A DNA stretch of 64,000 nucleotides from Jaminaea rosea (lineage: Eukaryota > Basidiomycota > Exobasidiomycetes > Microstromatales), in assembly GCF_003144245.1 (NCBI RefSeq), contig NW_020289979.1, positions 806,001 through 870,000 on the forward strand, read 5' to 3'. A model generated the notes under the pieces. That model had not been told where the DNA came from, searched no databases, and was given only the letters and a program-made list of their open reading frames with translations. Positions 38,588 through 49,779 of this stretch are shown piece by piece. Within the stretch, counting starts at the first letter, position 1; the number at the start of each line of letters is the position of its first letter. The position numbers and the translations under genes are program-made.

Positions 38588-39283
38588 ATGCTTGCCACTA
38601 AGACCCTCCTCAGCATCATCGTCGGCGCCGTGCTCTTCTGCGCTACGAGTGCCGTCGCTGACCTTGCCAAGCAGCGCGAGTTCACTGCGACGCACAAGGC
38701 CGCCGGAGCTGATGTCGCTGCTCGCGGCGTCCCCCAATGGGAGCAGTGGTGCGGCAAGGACAAGAGTGTCCACTGCCTAAGGTGAGCGCGCGCACGCAGC
38801 TTCACGCCATTCTTGTTCTGCTTCACTACTGATATACCAGTCTTTTGACGCCCCACCAGCATCTACGGTACCACCCTCACCGGTCCTCAATTCGACCACT
38901 ACGCCGGCCAAATCCTCGCCAGCAAGTCCATCCCCGGTGGACACATCTACGCGATCAAGACTGGGTCCAGCTTGCACGTCCGAGCCGACTGTGATTCTCA
39001 TGACGTGTACCACAAGGAGTCGAGCATCGCCTGGGTCTACTTCGGCAAGCATACGAGCGTCACTGTGCACCATCAAAAGGAAGGGAGGAAGACCGGCGTT
39101 CTGACTGGTGATTTGATGGACAAGCCCAAGGCTCCCAAGGTGAGTCACGTCGGTCGCTTGCAGGCTCTCGCTCACCATCACACCCCCTCATGGTTGCGCA
39201 CGCAGCTCAAATCTGACCGCATGCTCCAGTCCTGGTATCCTGGCGTTGACCTGCAACTGTACTGCGCCAGCAAGGTCGAGTGA
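38588..39283 (+). CDS. Small secreted protein of unknown family
   Basis: 183 aa in three exons: 38588-38781, 38860-39139, 39206-39283. Residues 1-24 form a signal peptide (MLATKTLLSIIVGAVLFCAT). The mature part has WEQWCGKDKSVHCL, then VRADCDSHDVYHKES and a C-terminal LQLYCASKVE, giving four cysteines that could form two disulfides. All junctions restore a smooth frame (CL-SIYGTTL; APK-LKSDRM). No known domain; size and export suggest a secreted effector-like or structural protein (inference). Confidence 0.75.
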
Positions 39284-39645
39284 ATGACACCGCAAAAGCC
39301 TGACCGTCTTACGCGCTCCGATGAAAGGACCACGGGATCGCTGGACGGCCCCCGAGCCTTGTGTTTCGTCTTTACTTCTACTTGCCGCGCTGCTGGACAC
39401 TTGTCTGCTTCGTTCGTCTCCGATAATGATTATATGACCTGTTGCCTGCCTTCCATGCCGTCGTGATGTTGAGCTTGACCAGTGTGGCACGAGAAGCTGT
39501 CCTCGTTCTCACCGTCTCGGCGCCTTTCTAAGTTGACTCGGCTCGTCTGGCTGCAGAGCGGAACCACCGGTGCTCGCTTTCAGTCCGCCTTGCCCGCCTG
39601 CATTCCTGCTTCCTTCCCATCACCTCCTCTCACCCTCATTCCAGC
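39284..39645. other. Spacer upstream of the P5C reductase gene
   Basis: 362 bases with the 3' UTR of the secreted protein and the promoter of the reductase; C/T-rich just before the ATG. Confidence 0.5.
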
Positions 39646-40716
39646 ATGGCCACCACCTCCTCTAACAGCAGCGGTACTACGACCCCTGCTATGCAGCAGG
39701 GCGACGGCGGGTATGGTCTCGCCGTCATTGGTTGCGGTACCATGGGTATCGCGGTCCTCTCCGGCATTTTAGACACGCAGCGCTCCCTCTCATCGTCGGG
39801 CGGCAGGCAAGCCGCACTGGACAATCTCAGCCAATCGGTGGAGAGCATTGACAACCCTGAGGATCTCACACACCTCCCCACACGCTACTACGCATGTGTC
39901 TCCCGCCCCGAATCGGGCAAACGTCTTCGTCGCGACGTATTCTCCGAGAACGAGTGGCCGCAAGTCCAGGTTGTGGTCGGAGAGAACGTGAGGGCGGCGA
40001 GGGAGGCTGATGTGGTTATGCTTGGTTGCAAGCCGAACATGGTGGAGGATATCTTGAAGGAGGAGGGTATGCATGAGGCTTTGAGGGGGAAGATGCTTGT
40101 GAGCATCTGTGCTGGGCTGCGGATTGAGCAGATGCAGGGCTGGGTTGGAAAAGAGACGACGGTCATTAGAGCGATGCCAAATACGCCAAGCAAGGTGAGT
40201 TTAGAGGCAGCTGTTGCAGGTTCGCTTTTCTTATGCTGATAGGCAGTCTCTCCTCATCGTGCCTCTCTTGCCCAGATTCGCGAAGGCATGACCATCCTCT
40301 CCCCGGTCCCCTCCTCTTCCCCTCCCATCTCCTCGCACATCCTCCTCTCCCTCTTCTCCTCCATCGGTCGCTGTCGCTTCCTCCCCGAGAAGCACTTTGA
40401 TGCTTGCACGGCTCTTGCGGGCTCTGGTCCTGCATTCGCCTGCGTCTTCCTCGAGGCGATGGCAGACGGAGCGGTCATGATGGGTTTGCCCCGCAAAGAG
40501 GCAGTTGAGCTCGCGGCGCAGACCATGCAGGGGGCGGCGAGGATGGTGCTGCAGAGTGGTAGTCACCCGGCGCAGATCAAGGATAGTGTGACCACCCCTG
40601 GTGGGTGCACCATTGCGGGCTTGTTGGCGCTCGAGGATGGGAAGGTCAGGAGTACCGTCGCGAGGACTATTCAAGCTGCGGCGGAGCATGCGGCTGGGCT
40701 GGGCCAGAAGAAGTAG
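39646..40716 (+). CDS. PRO3: Pyrroline-5-carboxylate reductase
   Basis: 329 aa, exons 39646-40194 and 40276-40716 with an 81-nt intron. It makes the last step of proline synthesis, reducing P5C with NAD(P)H. The Rossmann start is LAVIGCGTMG, followed by VVMLGCKPNMVEDIL and the family mark VIRAMPNTPSK|IREGMT, split by the intron. The C-terminal dimer domain has FDACTALAGSGPAF and the P5CR signature KDSVTTPGGCTIAGL. Length is slightly above yeast Pro3 because of an insert of about 50 residues between the first strand and helix region (SLSSSGG...). Confidence 0.95.
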
Positions 40717-40813
40717 TTGCACGGGCAGAGGCAAGATGAGATAGATGGGGTATCCTCGATAATGTACAATGGCTGCGAGCCGCTTCCTGTATCCGTCTGG
40801 CACGAGCGCTTCG

Positions 40814-42022
40814 TTAGACCTTCCTCGTCCTCTCGTAGACGACCTTCGGCTTCCGGCCGCGATACAAGGCCACCAATCTCCTCTCCTCCGTCCATTCATC
40901 CTTCGTTTTGCCCTCAGTCAACGTCGTCTCAAACACCAAGGCAGACTGCGCTCCTCCGTACGCCCTGCTGATACCTGTATCGATGAGGTGCACGCTAGGA
41001 GGCTCGCAGCGATGCACGAACCCCTCGAGATGCGGCGTGTGACCCATAACAAGGTAGTCGACAGAGACATCTGGCTGGTCTTGGGCGAGGAAACGTCGAG
41101 CCTGCTTAGCGGTTGAGCAGACACGTCCCTCGTCTGCATCCGTTGCGTAGCCTCGATACCAGAGTGGGCCCATCTCGGAGTAGAGGCGACGCTCCTCGTC
41201 TGGCGTATTTGGTGGAAAGAGGTCGCTGCTCGCCGAGGCGGGGCCAGCTTGACGTTGCAGCGCTCGATGTAGCAGCGAGTGAGCAATCTCGTTCAGCTTG
41301 GCCAACGAGGCTTCCGCAAAAGTAGGGTGAATACCTCCGTGCACGAAATTGGCTTGCGGAACAAGGTAAGAGGAGGTGAGGCCGCGACGCAGCTGCGCTT
41401 GGCGAATCTCCTCGTGTGGTAGGAGATCGATGGTGTGGGAAAGGGAATAGTTGGCTAGCCATGTCTGCCCAATCCAGCCTGAGGTGCTCATGGCCTGACG
41501 ACGCCCGGCCACCCCGCCGGGGAAGGTGTCGATGTCCCCTCGAGTGACGTACCGCCAGTCGCTGAGGGCGTTCATCATTTCGTGATTGCCTGCGTGTGAA
41601 ATACACGAGACGGTCAGAAAGGGGCGCAATGTCGCCATCCTCATCTGTCGCTCACACTCACCGATGCAATTGCGCACATGCTCCTTACTCGGAGCTTGAG
41701 ATCTCAGCGTGTCAAAGAGCTGGTACAGGAGCTGTGTGTCGTCTCCTCTGTCCACTAGATCGCCCGTTGAAACAAGCACAGTCTGACCCGACCCATCGAG
41801 CCACTTTGGGGCTGTCCGTCTACTCGCCGACTCCTCAATGACGCCCGCCATCTTGAGGACCGACAAGGCATGATCGTAGTCGCCATGCAGGTCAGCAACA
41901 GCTACAATCCGCCGCGTGATGGCCGTAGGATGCGACTGGCTCGGCAGTGGGCTCGGAGGGCTACGGAGCCACCATAGTCCAAGGATGCATATGATCAGGA
42001 GGATGAGCTTGGTCGATGGCAT
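40814..42022 (-). CDS. Metallophosphatase of the Shewanella-like (SLP) type
   Basis: 378 aa, exons 42022-41662 and 41589-40814. The 72-nt intron keeps the frame open, but its removal restores the GNHEMMN motif. Metal-site motifs: VAVADLHGDYDHAL (D-x-H), STGDLVDRGDD, GNHEMMN, NFVHGGIHP and VMGHTPH. The motif forms and the DWRYVTRGDI context match SLP phosphatases, a bacterial-type PPP class found in some fungi. Residues 1-20 are a hydrophobic anchor or signal (MPSTKLILLIICILGLWWL), so it likely acts in the secretory path or at the surface. The frame upstream of 42022 lacks an ATG. It is tail-to-tail with PRO3, less than 100 bases apart. Confidence 0.85.
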   Translation of the reverse strand: MPSTKLILLIICILGLWWLRSPPSPLPSQSHPTAITRRIVAVADLHGDYDHALSVLKMAGVIEESASRRTAPKWLDGSGQTVLVSTGDLVDRGDDTQLLYQLFDTLRSQAPSKEHVRNCIGECERQMRMATLRPFLTVSCISHAGNHEMMNALSDWRYVTRGDIDTFPGGVAGRRQAMSTSGWIGQTWLANYSLSHTIDLLPHEEIRQAQLRRGLTSSYLVPQANFVHGGIHPTFAEASLAKLNEIAHSLLHRALQRQAGPASASSDLFPPNTPDEERRLYSEMGPLWYRGYATDADEGRVCSTAKQARRFLAQDQPDVSVDYLVMGHTPHLEGFVHRCEPPSVHLIDTGISRAYGGAQSALVFETTLTEGKTKDEWTEERRLVALYRGRKPKVVYERTRKV

Positions 42023-42441
42023 ATAGGGTAGATTGAGTGGCTGGAAGATGTGGCTGATGGGAAAAGAGGGCGGCAGGCGCGTGCGCACGTCCAGCCTCGT
42101 TGAGGCGAGACAGACACACGAGGCGGAGGGCCAAAATCGGCGCCAGTCCGCCCCCGACCTCGACTGAGCTCAAAGCAACACTCACGCCTCAATCTTACAC
42201 GGCCGCACGCACGCACCGCCCTTTCATCCCTCCTATTCATCCGCGCCGTCCCATCGACATTGCTGCAGACACACTACACACACGCTGACCTCGGAGACCA
42301 AGGCCCCTTTCCCGCCGTCAGCGCTCCTGTCTAGCTGCTGAGCCGGTGACGAGGGCGATTGCCGCCTTGTAGGGCGGTCGTCGCGATTACTGTAGTCGCT
42401 TGTCCTCCTTCCATCCATCAATAATCAACGACTCTGCGATC
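42023..42441. promoter_or_regulatory. Divergent promoter region, SLP phosphatase / coiled-coil gene
   Basis: 419 bases between opposite ATGs; no motif assigned. A CACACACTACACACACG stretch lies near 42270-42287. Confidence 0.5.
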
Positions 42442-45224
42442 ATGACTGACGCAGACTCATCCAGTGGATCCATCAAGGTCCACAACAACGCCGATGCCGA
42501 CACATCGACGTCGTCTACTGGAGTACCGAGGACCCTTGAAGACCTCCAGGTGAGAGCATACATCCACCCAGCTGCGCACTCCAATTGCTGACCCATCCCT
42601 CACTCCTCGCACAGCATGAGGTTTACGCCCTCTTTCAACAATTTGTCGACGACGACGAAGATACCAAAGTCGGAGAGCCTTCCCCCTCGTCACCGTCACT
42701 CCGCACCGTAGCCCTCCGCGACCTACCTCGCCTCCTCAACGAATTCGAGCGCAAGAGAGGCACCCCTCTCGTAGAGGACGAGTCCCGTGCCCAACTTGAG
42801 GAATTCTGCCAGCAAATGCCAGACCAAACCGTGGCTTGTGATGATCTTGCCGGCATGATATTCGGCCTCGAGAGTGCAAGGACGGCAACAGCGGCAGCGC
42901 CTACCTCCAGCAGCGACGATGGCGAGAGTGAGGATGACGCTGAGACATCCAATTCGGAGTCGTCCCTGTCGCCTTCCTCGACCAACAACGAGCTTCCCCG
43001 TGCTGATGTGCCACGCTCTTTCAGCCACTCGATGGATATGACTATCGGCGCCAGCGGTGGGCCGAAGAGTAGCTCTCCGTCTCGCCCTCCTCGCAATCGT
43101 ACCACATCAGCTTCAGCAGCCGACATTTCACCAGCAAAGGGCATCATCAAAGGCAAAGGCAGCAAAGCCCCTCCGAGCTCGTGGTCTCGCCCGCGACCTC
43201 AAGCTCTCGCTGGCAGAAACAGACGCACAAGCGAGACGAGCCAAGAGATAGGGGATCGTCGCGCCTCTCAGCCTTACTCGGGCGTCGCCTCCTCCGACGT
43301 AGGAGGATACCGTAGCACTTCAGCTGGCTATGTCTTCCCTCGCGCCTCCTCGCCGGGCGACGACGAGTGGTACGCGGAGCAACACGCTAGGCACATCCGC
43401 AACATCAGTAATGCTTCTCGCGGCGCGTCTGTTGGCGTAGGTGGGGGCGGAGGCTCCCGGCCCGCCAGCCCAGAGCTCGACCATCAGAGCTTCCACGCCT
43501 TTGCTGCTCTGGGTAGTCCCATCAGTCCCGCACCAGGCAGCGCGGCCGGGAAGAGTGCTGCGGGTGAAGGCGCAGAGCTGGAGAGTTTGCAGCGACGATA
43601 CGACAACCTGGTGCGCGTGCTGCAGGAGAAGGAGCGCAGCTTTGAGTCCACTCAAAACTCCCAGGAGACGACGATTGCCGACCTAGACACGCAAGTTGAG
43701 CAGCTTCGCGAGCGGATCCATACTTTGACAAAGAGCAATGACGAGCAGCGCACGAAAGAGCGACGCTACCTCGACGAGATCAGCCGATTAGAGGGTGACC
43801 TGGCCACAAGTCAAAAGCGGGGTGACCATGCCGAGCGAGTGAAAGAAGTCATGCAACAGGACCTCGCTCACCGCGAAACGACCATCGTCAATCTGCAAGG
43901 CAAAATCAACGACCTACTCGAGCGAGTGGCCACCGCAGAGCGCGATGAAGCCGACCACTACGGTCGAGCACAGGCGCTTGGTGAGGAAGCGGAGGGCCTT
44001 CGCACGCAGATCGAGCAGCTGAGGGGTCAGGTGCGGGCAGCGGTGGAGAAGGAGGCGAAGATCGAGGAGTTGGAGAGTGAGCGTGAGGCCCTACGTGCTC
44101 AGATGCGCGACTTGCACTTGGAGCTCGAGGAGGCGCGCAGGGGGTCCGGCTTCCTGCCGGCAGGGCAGAGGGGGCTTAGTAGCCAACCTAGCACAATTGG
44201 GGGCAAAGCGGGAGCCTCGTTGGGCTCGGAGCTCAAGGGCATCTTCAGAGGGATGAGTAGCGTCGATGAGACGGGGGACGTCCCGGCTGAAGGGAGCGGT
44301 GGAAGGGGAAGGGACTTTGATGGCGAGCAGACGGTCACAGACTCGGATGTCGGCTCGTCGACTACGGATCCTGATGCGAGCATGGAGAGTGTGGTGGTCA
44401 CGACGACGCGGAGGAGACGACGGGCTGCGGCCAGTAGCAGTGAAGCAGGCGGTGCCTCAAGCTCATCCCGCGAATACCGCGAGACACAATCGCAAACGGA
44501 GCAGGGCACCGGTAGCGGGCATCTCGCACCGCCATCGTACGACGAGGCAGCGACGGAGAAGATCATTCTGGAGCGGCTTCATCCTGCACCCGAGGCTGGG
44601 TCGGGGCCACTCAGCCCTACTTCCCTCGTCGACGTTATTGATACGGCGACGCGCAAGCCGGACACAACCCTCTTTTCCCAATACGAGGCTATGGCGCACA
44701 AGGTCGGGGTGAGGTGCACCGTACTGGAGGACGCACTACGCCGTCAGCCTACGGAGGCTGCGAGTGGAGGTGGGCTAACATCGACGATTCTGCAGATGCT
44801 TCCACCAGCCACGCAGCTCCGCCTGCGAAGCATAGCTCAGACAACGACCGGCACCCGCTCAGCCGACGCCAACCGTCGTTCCAAGGCCTCCTCTGTCTCA
44901 ACGACTCAGTGGTTTTGCATCTGGACGGGCAGCGTGATGCTCGTCGGCGTGCTGATTGGGATGGTCCTCATCTCTCAACAGTCACCCTCCATGCTCAACA
45001 CTGCCACAAATCAGCACGGCACGCAGCACGATCCATGGGGCCTCGGCGTTGGGCTGGACAGCTCGCTTGACTGGCACACGGCCAATTCGCTCAACTACGG
45101 TGTTGGGAGCACCAGGATAGAGTATGCGGGGCATGAGCCTGCTAGTAGTGCGTTGGCCAAGTTGATGAGGATGCTCTACCCTAGGGCGAGGGTGCCGATG
45201 AGGCCGAGAGGCGTGCCCATTTGA
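42442..45224 (+). CDS. Coiled-coil protein with one C-terminal membrane span
   Basis: 905 aa, exons 42442-42549 and 42615-45224, 65-nt intron. After the splice comes HEVYALFQQFVDDDEDTKVG and a helical block to about residue 130, which looks like a degenerate EF-hand pair. A disordered region follows, then a continuous coiled coil at about 354-545 (LQRRYDNLVRVLQEKERSFE onward). Near 800-822 a single membrane helix (WFCIWTGSVMLVGVLIGMVL) is followed by about 80 lumenal residues. EF-hand-like head, long coil and near-terminal span recall fungal Kms-type KASH proteins of the LINC complex. No typical PPPX ending is present (it ends RPRGVPI), so this is a weak suggestion. Confidence 0.75.
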
Positions 45225-46191
45225 GCGAGTGTGGTAGCGGCGAGCTCGATTCATGTCTCCTGTGTACTATACGATCCGTTCCTTCGACGCGACGACAGGC
45301 CAAGATCGTGGCGCCCCACACTCACTACTCTAGTTTACTAATTTCGATACCATGACTCTCTCACCGCTCGTTCCTCTGATTCGCACGCCAAGCACTCCTT
45401 CGCCTCTCGTCTGGTGTCGTGCGGCGCCTTTCTCTCCCTCTCCTCTCCCTCAATCGGCTGGCTCATGGCTCCATGGCCGGAAATTTTGCTTCATCTGCCC
45501 TGCCGCTGTGCGCCGGCGCGCCGTTCCGCGTGTCAGCGTGCGCGTCTGCAGTCTGCGTGATGTTGCCTTTGGCTTCGCCTCGCTGCTTGCTGCCTCTCTG
45601 TCGGCCGCGGCCGTGCTGTGCCGTTGCAGCATGGGCTACCAAGCCCAAGCCGGCCGTTTAGTTAGTCAGTACGACGAAGGGGCGCGTTCGTTCGTTGGAG
45701 AGAGTGCGATGATAGCGGCAATGGTCAATGCCATGCTGAGCGGTCACGCTCGCTGGCTGTAAGACTTGAGATGAAACAGGGGTCGCGGTGGGGCCGGGCG
45801 GAGAGGGGCAGGGGAAGGCTGAGCTGAGTGAGGCTGAGAGGCGTCGCAACGGCACGCACCCACCGAATCGAATCGCCCTCTCGGACTTGGAGCGTCATCC
45901 ATGCAGGGCGGCGCGGGCCAAGGACGACGGAGTGAGACGAGCGGCGGCTTTGGCTTGGCCTCGTCTGGCCTGGCTTGTTGTTTGCCTCGCAGCCAAAGTC
46001 GGGTCAGGCAGCGCACCCAGTCGCCGTCACAACCTTGACCATCTTACCATCCATCGATCACTTCGTCTGCACACACGACTTCGCGGGTTTTCTCACTCGT
46101 TCACTCTCTCTTTCTCGCGCGCGCATCTTCTTCACTCTCCTCGCGGACACCTCATTGTCCTCTCCTTCACTCACCTCTCCTGTCCTCGCTC
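45225..46191. other. Long spacer upstream of KRE6
   Basis: 967 bases. A 136-codon plus-strand frame (45352-45762) has an ATG but the reverse strand is also open and no domain is visible, so it is not called. The last 200 bases are rich in TCTC/CACT runs, typical of a fungal promoter and 5' UTR. Confidence 0.5.
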
Positions 46192-48345
46192 ATGGCTCAC
46201 TACGGAGGAGGAGCCGCAGGTGGCAGCGGCTACAGAGGTGGCGGCGGCGGAGGCGGTGGTGGTGGTGGCCCCTATCGCCAGGCCCCTCGTCATTCACCGA
46301 CTGAAGAATCCTTGCCAGGCAGCGGTAGCTCACCCATGTACAGCCAACAGCAACTCCTCTCACCATCCGTCTCAAGTTTCGGCCACGGCGGCGGCAATGG
46401 TTACACGCCCGGCAGTCGTCCGGCGTCGGGACTGTCTCTCCTTGGCCCCAGCTACGGTCCCGCTACAAGCACGTCGCATGGCAACGGATACTTCCAGTCA
46501 GGCAGAGATGCTCGATCCTCCGTCCTTTCACAGCACCTTGTCCCCAACGGCGGCCACTCGGGCAGCGAGTCTGAGCTCGGCCCCTACAGCGCTCTGAGGA
46601 CTCGCGCCGGCGCTTCATCGCAGAGCAACCACAGCTCAGGTGAAGAGCAGATGATGTCCAAGCGTCCCGAGGCGGGCATGGTCGCCTTGTTGGGAGAGAA
46701 GGAGGCAGACGACTACCTGCACGAGGGAGACGCAGACAAGCGCTCCTACGCCCCCTCTGTGCGTGGTATTGCCAATGTAGCCACCCTCATCTTCCTCGCT
46801 CTCGCTATTCTAGCCCTCTTTGCCGGCTATCCGATCATCGCAAACCTCGACAAGATCTTCAACAAGAACGATTACAGTGGCGGATACAACTTGGGCGGAT
46901 CCAATGGGTCAGGCCAGGTGCCCATCTTCCAAGGCCTGGCAAGTCTTATCGACAAGGACACTCCTTCCAACGCTCAGTCATGGACTCACCCCGTCACAAA
47001 TGACAAGTATCACCTCGTCTTCTCCGACGAGTTCGAAGAGGAGGGTCGCACCTTCTGGCCGGGAGATGACCCGTACTGGACCGCTGTGGACCTGTGGTAC
47101 GGCGGAACATTCGACTACGAGTGGTACAGCCCTGAGCAGGTCAACACGACGGGCGGAGCGCTGCAGATCACCATGGAGGAGAAGCCGATGCATGGATTGA
47201 ACTTTGCCTCGGGAATGGTTCAGAGCTGGAACCAGTTCTGCTTCCAGGGTGGCTACATTGAGTACTCGATCATGCAGCCTGGCACGCCTATCACGACTGG
47301 ATACTGGCCCGCGGCATGGCTGATGGGCAACCTGGGTAGGGCAGGATACCTTGCATCCACTGACGGGATGTGGCCATACTCCTATCAGAGCTGCGATACG
47401 GTGAGCAACATTTGCTAGTCTGGAGGAGGCCTAGTGACAAAATGCTGACCACTTGCCATCTCATCATTCGCTCATCTACAGGGAATCATGCCCAACCAAA
47501 CGTACGCCGACGGCAGCGGTCCAAAGGAGGCCATCGACTCTGCCGGTACCTACGCCGACAATGGAAAAATTTCTCACCTTCCTGGTATGCGCCTCCCTGC
47601 CTGCACCTGCTCAGGGGAAGACCACCCTGGTCCCCACCCGAACGTAGGCCGCTCCTCCCCCGAAATCGACTGCATTGAAGCTCAAATCCAGACGCGCAAC
47701 GGGGAGACCCACTCCTGGTCGTCCCAGTCCCTCCAGACTGCACCCTTCGACGTCGAGTACTACTGGGGCAACACCTCAGCCGACGCGACGCTCTACGGCA
47801 CCTCAGACACCGTCGAAATCAACAGCTACGTCGGTGGACCCCTGCAGGAGGCTGTTTCCTCCGTCGCCATGAATCCTGACCGCGGGTTCCAGGGCACGCA
47901 GGGCGAGTTCATCCGCTACGGTGTTGAGTACGAGCCCGACTGGAACGGTGACGGATCAGGCAGCGTAACGTGGTTCATCGACGGCAAGGCCACTTGGTCA
48001 GTGAAGGGCACCGCTGTTGGTCCCTCGGCCGCGATGGACATTGGACAACGCACGATTCCCACTGAGCCCATGTCCATCATCATGAACTTGGGCATGGCCT
48101 CGGGCTTCCAGCCTGTGCACTTCACGGGAGAAAACGCTCTCACTTTCCCTGCCCTATTCCGCGTTGACTACGTTCGCGTGTACCAGAAGGACGGGCAGGA
48201 CGACCGCATCACGTGCGATCCCAAGGACCATCCTACGGCCGACTACATCAAGAACCACCCGGAACTGTACGCGAACAACAACTTGACCACTTTCGCTGCT
48301 GCGGGGTACAAGAGACCGAAGAACAGACTGAGGGATGGGTGCTAA
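46192..48345 (+). CDS. KRE6: Beta-1,6-glucan synthesis protein KRE6/SKN1 (GH16)
   Basis: 690 aa, exons 46192-47400 and 47482-48345, 81-nt intron. Type II membrane protein: a Gly/Ser-rich cytosolic N-terminus of about 190 residues, a membrane helix (VATLIFLALAILALFAGYPI, about 200-220) and a lumenal GH16-like domain. The catalytic-type motif EIDCIE is at 464-469. Other family marks: HLVFSDEFEEEGRTFWPGDD, YWPAAWLMGNLGRAGY and WFIDGKATW. The protein is required for beta-1,6-glucan in the wall and acts in ER/Golgi. The Gly ladder near the N-terminus (GGGGGGGGGGG) is from a GGT/GGC repeat. Confidence 0.95.
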
Positions 48346-48998
48346 GCCGGCGCGCTATGCGTGGCAGGAGGGAAGAGAGGAGATGAATGAGGACGGTCTC
48401 TGTACATATACATACACTCGCATCATGCCCTGCCCTGCTTTGCTAGGCGGTGCTGCGCATCGCTCCACGTCGATCTCAGGATCGGCAGCTCTTCCTATCT
48501 AGCCTCTCCTCGCGCTTTTCGTCTCGGATCGTAATGACGCCTCGCAACGTAGAAGACTCTCGCTCAAATGGACATTGCTTTGCCAACACTTGGACTGAGA
48601 CTGAGTTGAGTGGCCTCAAACGGCGTGCAGAGGCGCCCCTTCTTGCCATTCTGCTCGTACGACTCAGTGCCAGTGTCGCTCGCGTGGCGAGGCCCGTGCA
48701 CGGCTGCATGGCTGAGCCGTAGGGATGCGAATCCGGCCGTATCGACTCGGTCGACCGACATTGGTTCACTATCGCTCTCTCCATCGCTCTACGCTACCGT
48801 CGAAGGCGACATCAGGCTCACCGCTCCCTTTCGAAGCGTATTGTCTGCCTCTCTATGCCTCTCACCATTCCTGTGCAGCTTACAACCAGTTGACCCGTCG
48901 CTCAGCCCAAGGAGGCCTTATTCGTAGAGTCCGACAGCAAGGAAGCCGATTCCGAACGATAAGCGACCATCCAGCTTAGAGAGCGCTCGCTCGCAGCC
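48346..48998. other. Spacer between KRE6 and the Yippee gene
   Basis: 653 bases with no supported gene on either strand; contains the KRE6 3' UTR and the Yippee promoter. Confidence 0.5.
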
Positions 48999-49655
48999 AT
49001 GAGCCAAGTAGACATCAGCGGCGTCACAGGCGCGAGAGGAGCACTTCAGCTAGACAGCGCAGCCCAGCATTTGAATGGAGACACGCAGTCTGAACAGCCC
49101 CGCCTCTCCGTCGAGGAGCGAGCACAGTTCAGCGACGATGATGTGGACGACTTCGAAGATCACGCTATCTCATCAACAAAGCCAAGTAGTGCTGATCGCC
49201 CAGCCCTCGTACGCCTGCCTGTGACCAAACTCATCGGAGGTGGTAGCGGTGGGCCTGCCGTTGCCCTCTTTGTATGCGCTCAGTGTGGGACGCATCTCGC
49301 TTTGCAAGACGAGGTGATCAGCAAGTCCTTCTCCGGTCGTGACGGTAAAGTGAATGCATGGAGATGCCATTCGTTGCCCTGTCAACGAGCTCAGGCTGAC
49401 ATCCATCCCCCCCCTGCCCCCCCGGTCGCGCGACAGGCCTACCTCTTCCACTCCTCGCTCAACACGATCATCGGCAAGCCAGAGGATCGTCAGCTCCTCA
49501 CCGGTCTGCACACCGTAGCAGACGTGCGCTGCGCCGGATGCGAGACGCTCGTGGGTTGGACGTATCTGCGTGCCTTTGAGGGGGCACAAAAGTACAAGGA
49601 GGGGCGCTTCATTATGGAGAGGGCGGCAATTCACAAGGTCAACAATTGGAGCTGA
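48999..49655 (+). CDS. Yippee-family zinc-binding protein
   Basis: 189 aa, exons 48999-49349 and 49437-49655. The 87-nt intron has no in-frame stop, but splicing joins SGRDGK|AYLFHSSLN, the conserved Yippee junction, whereas read-through inserts 29 odd residues. Zinc ligands are two CxxC pairs: CAQCGTHLA and CAGCETLVGW. TGLHTVADVRC and the C-terminal KYKEGRFIMERA complete the family pattern. Yippee proteins are small beta-tent zinc proteins; the yeast counterpart is Moh1, and animal YPEL5 is part of the CTLH/GID ligase. The first 65 residues are an acidic extension. Confidence 0.9.
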   Translation: MSQVDISGVTGARGALQLDSAAQHLNGDTQSEQPRLSVEERAQFSDDDVDDFEDHAISSTKPSSADRPALVRLPVTKLIGGGSGGPAVALFVCAQCGTHLALQDEVISKSFSGRDGKVNAWRCHSLPCQRAQADIHPPPAPPVARQAYLFHSSLNTIIGKPEDRQLLTGLHTVADVRCAGCETLVGWTYLRAFEGAQKYKEGRFIMERAAIHKVNNWS

Positions 49656-49779
49656 ATGCACGGTGAGGTGGGGCATGATGTGCAATGGAGTCTAGGATTG
49701 ATGCGATGCGACGCGATGCAGAGGGAAGAAATGAACGGAGGATGTACACAAAGATCGAAGGGAGTGCCACAAAGGCTCT

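Noticed and set aside
42400-42441. Upstream extension of the coiled-coil protein
   Set aside because: The frame is open but begins with TTG; the ATG at 42442 is the first proper start.
45352-45762. 136-codon plus-strand frame with ATG upstream of KRE6
   Set aside because: The opposite strand is open too, no domain or conserved motif is visible, and the region has promoter-like composition.
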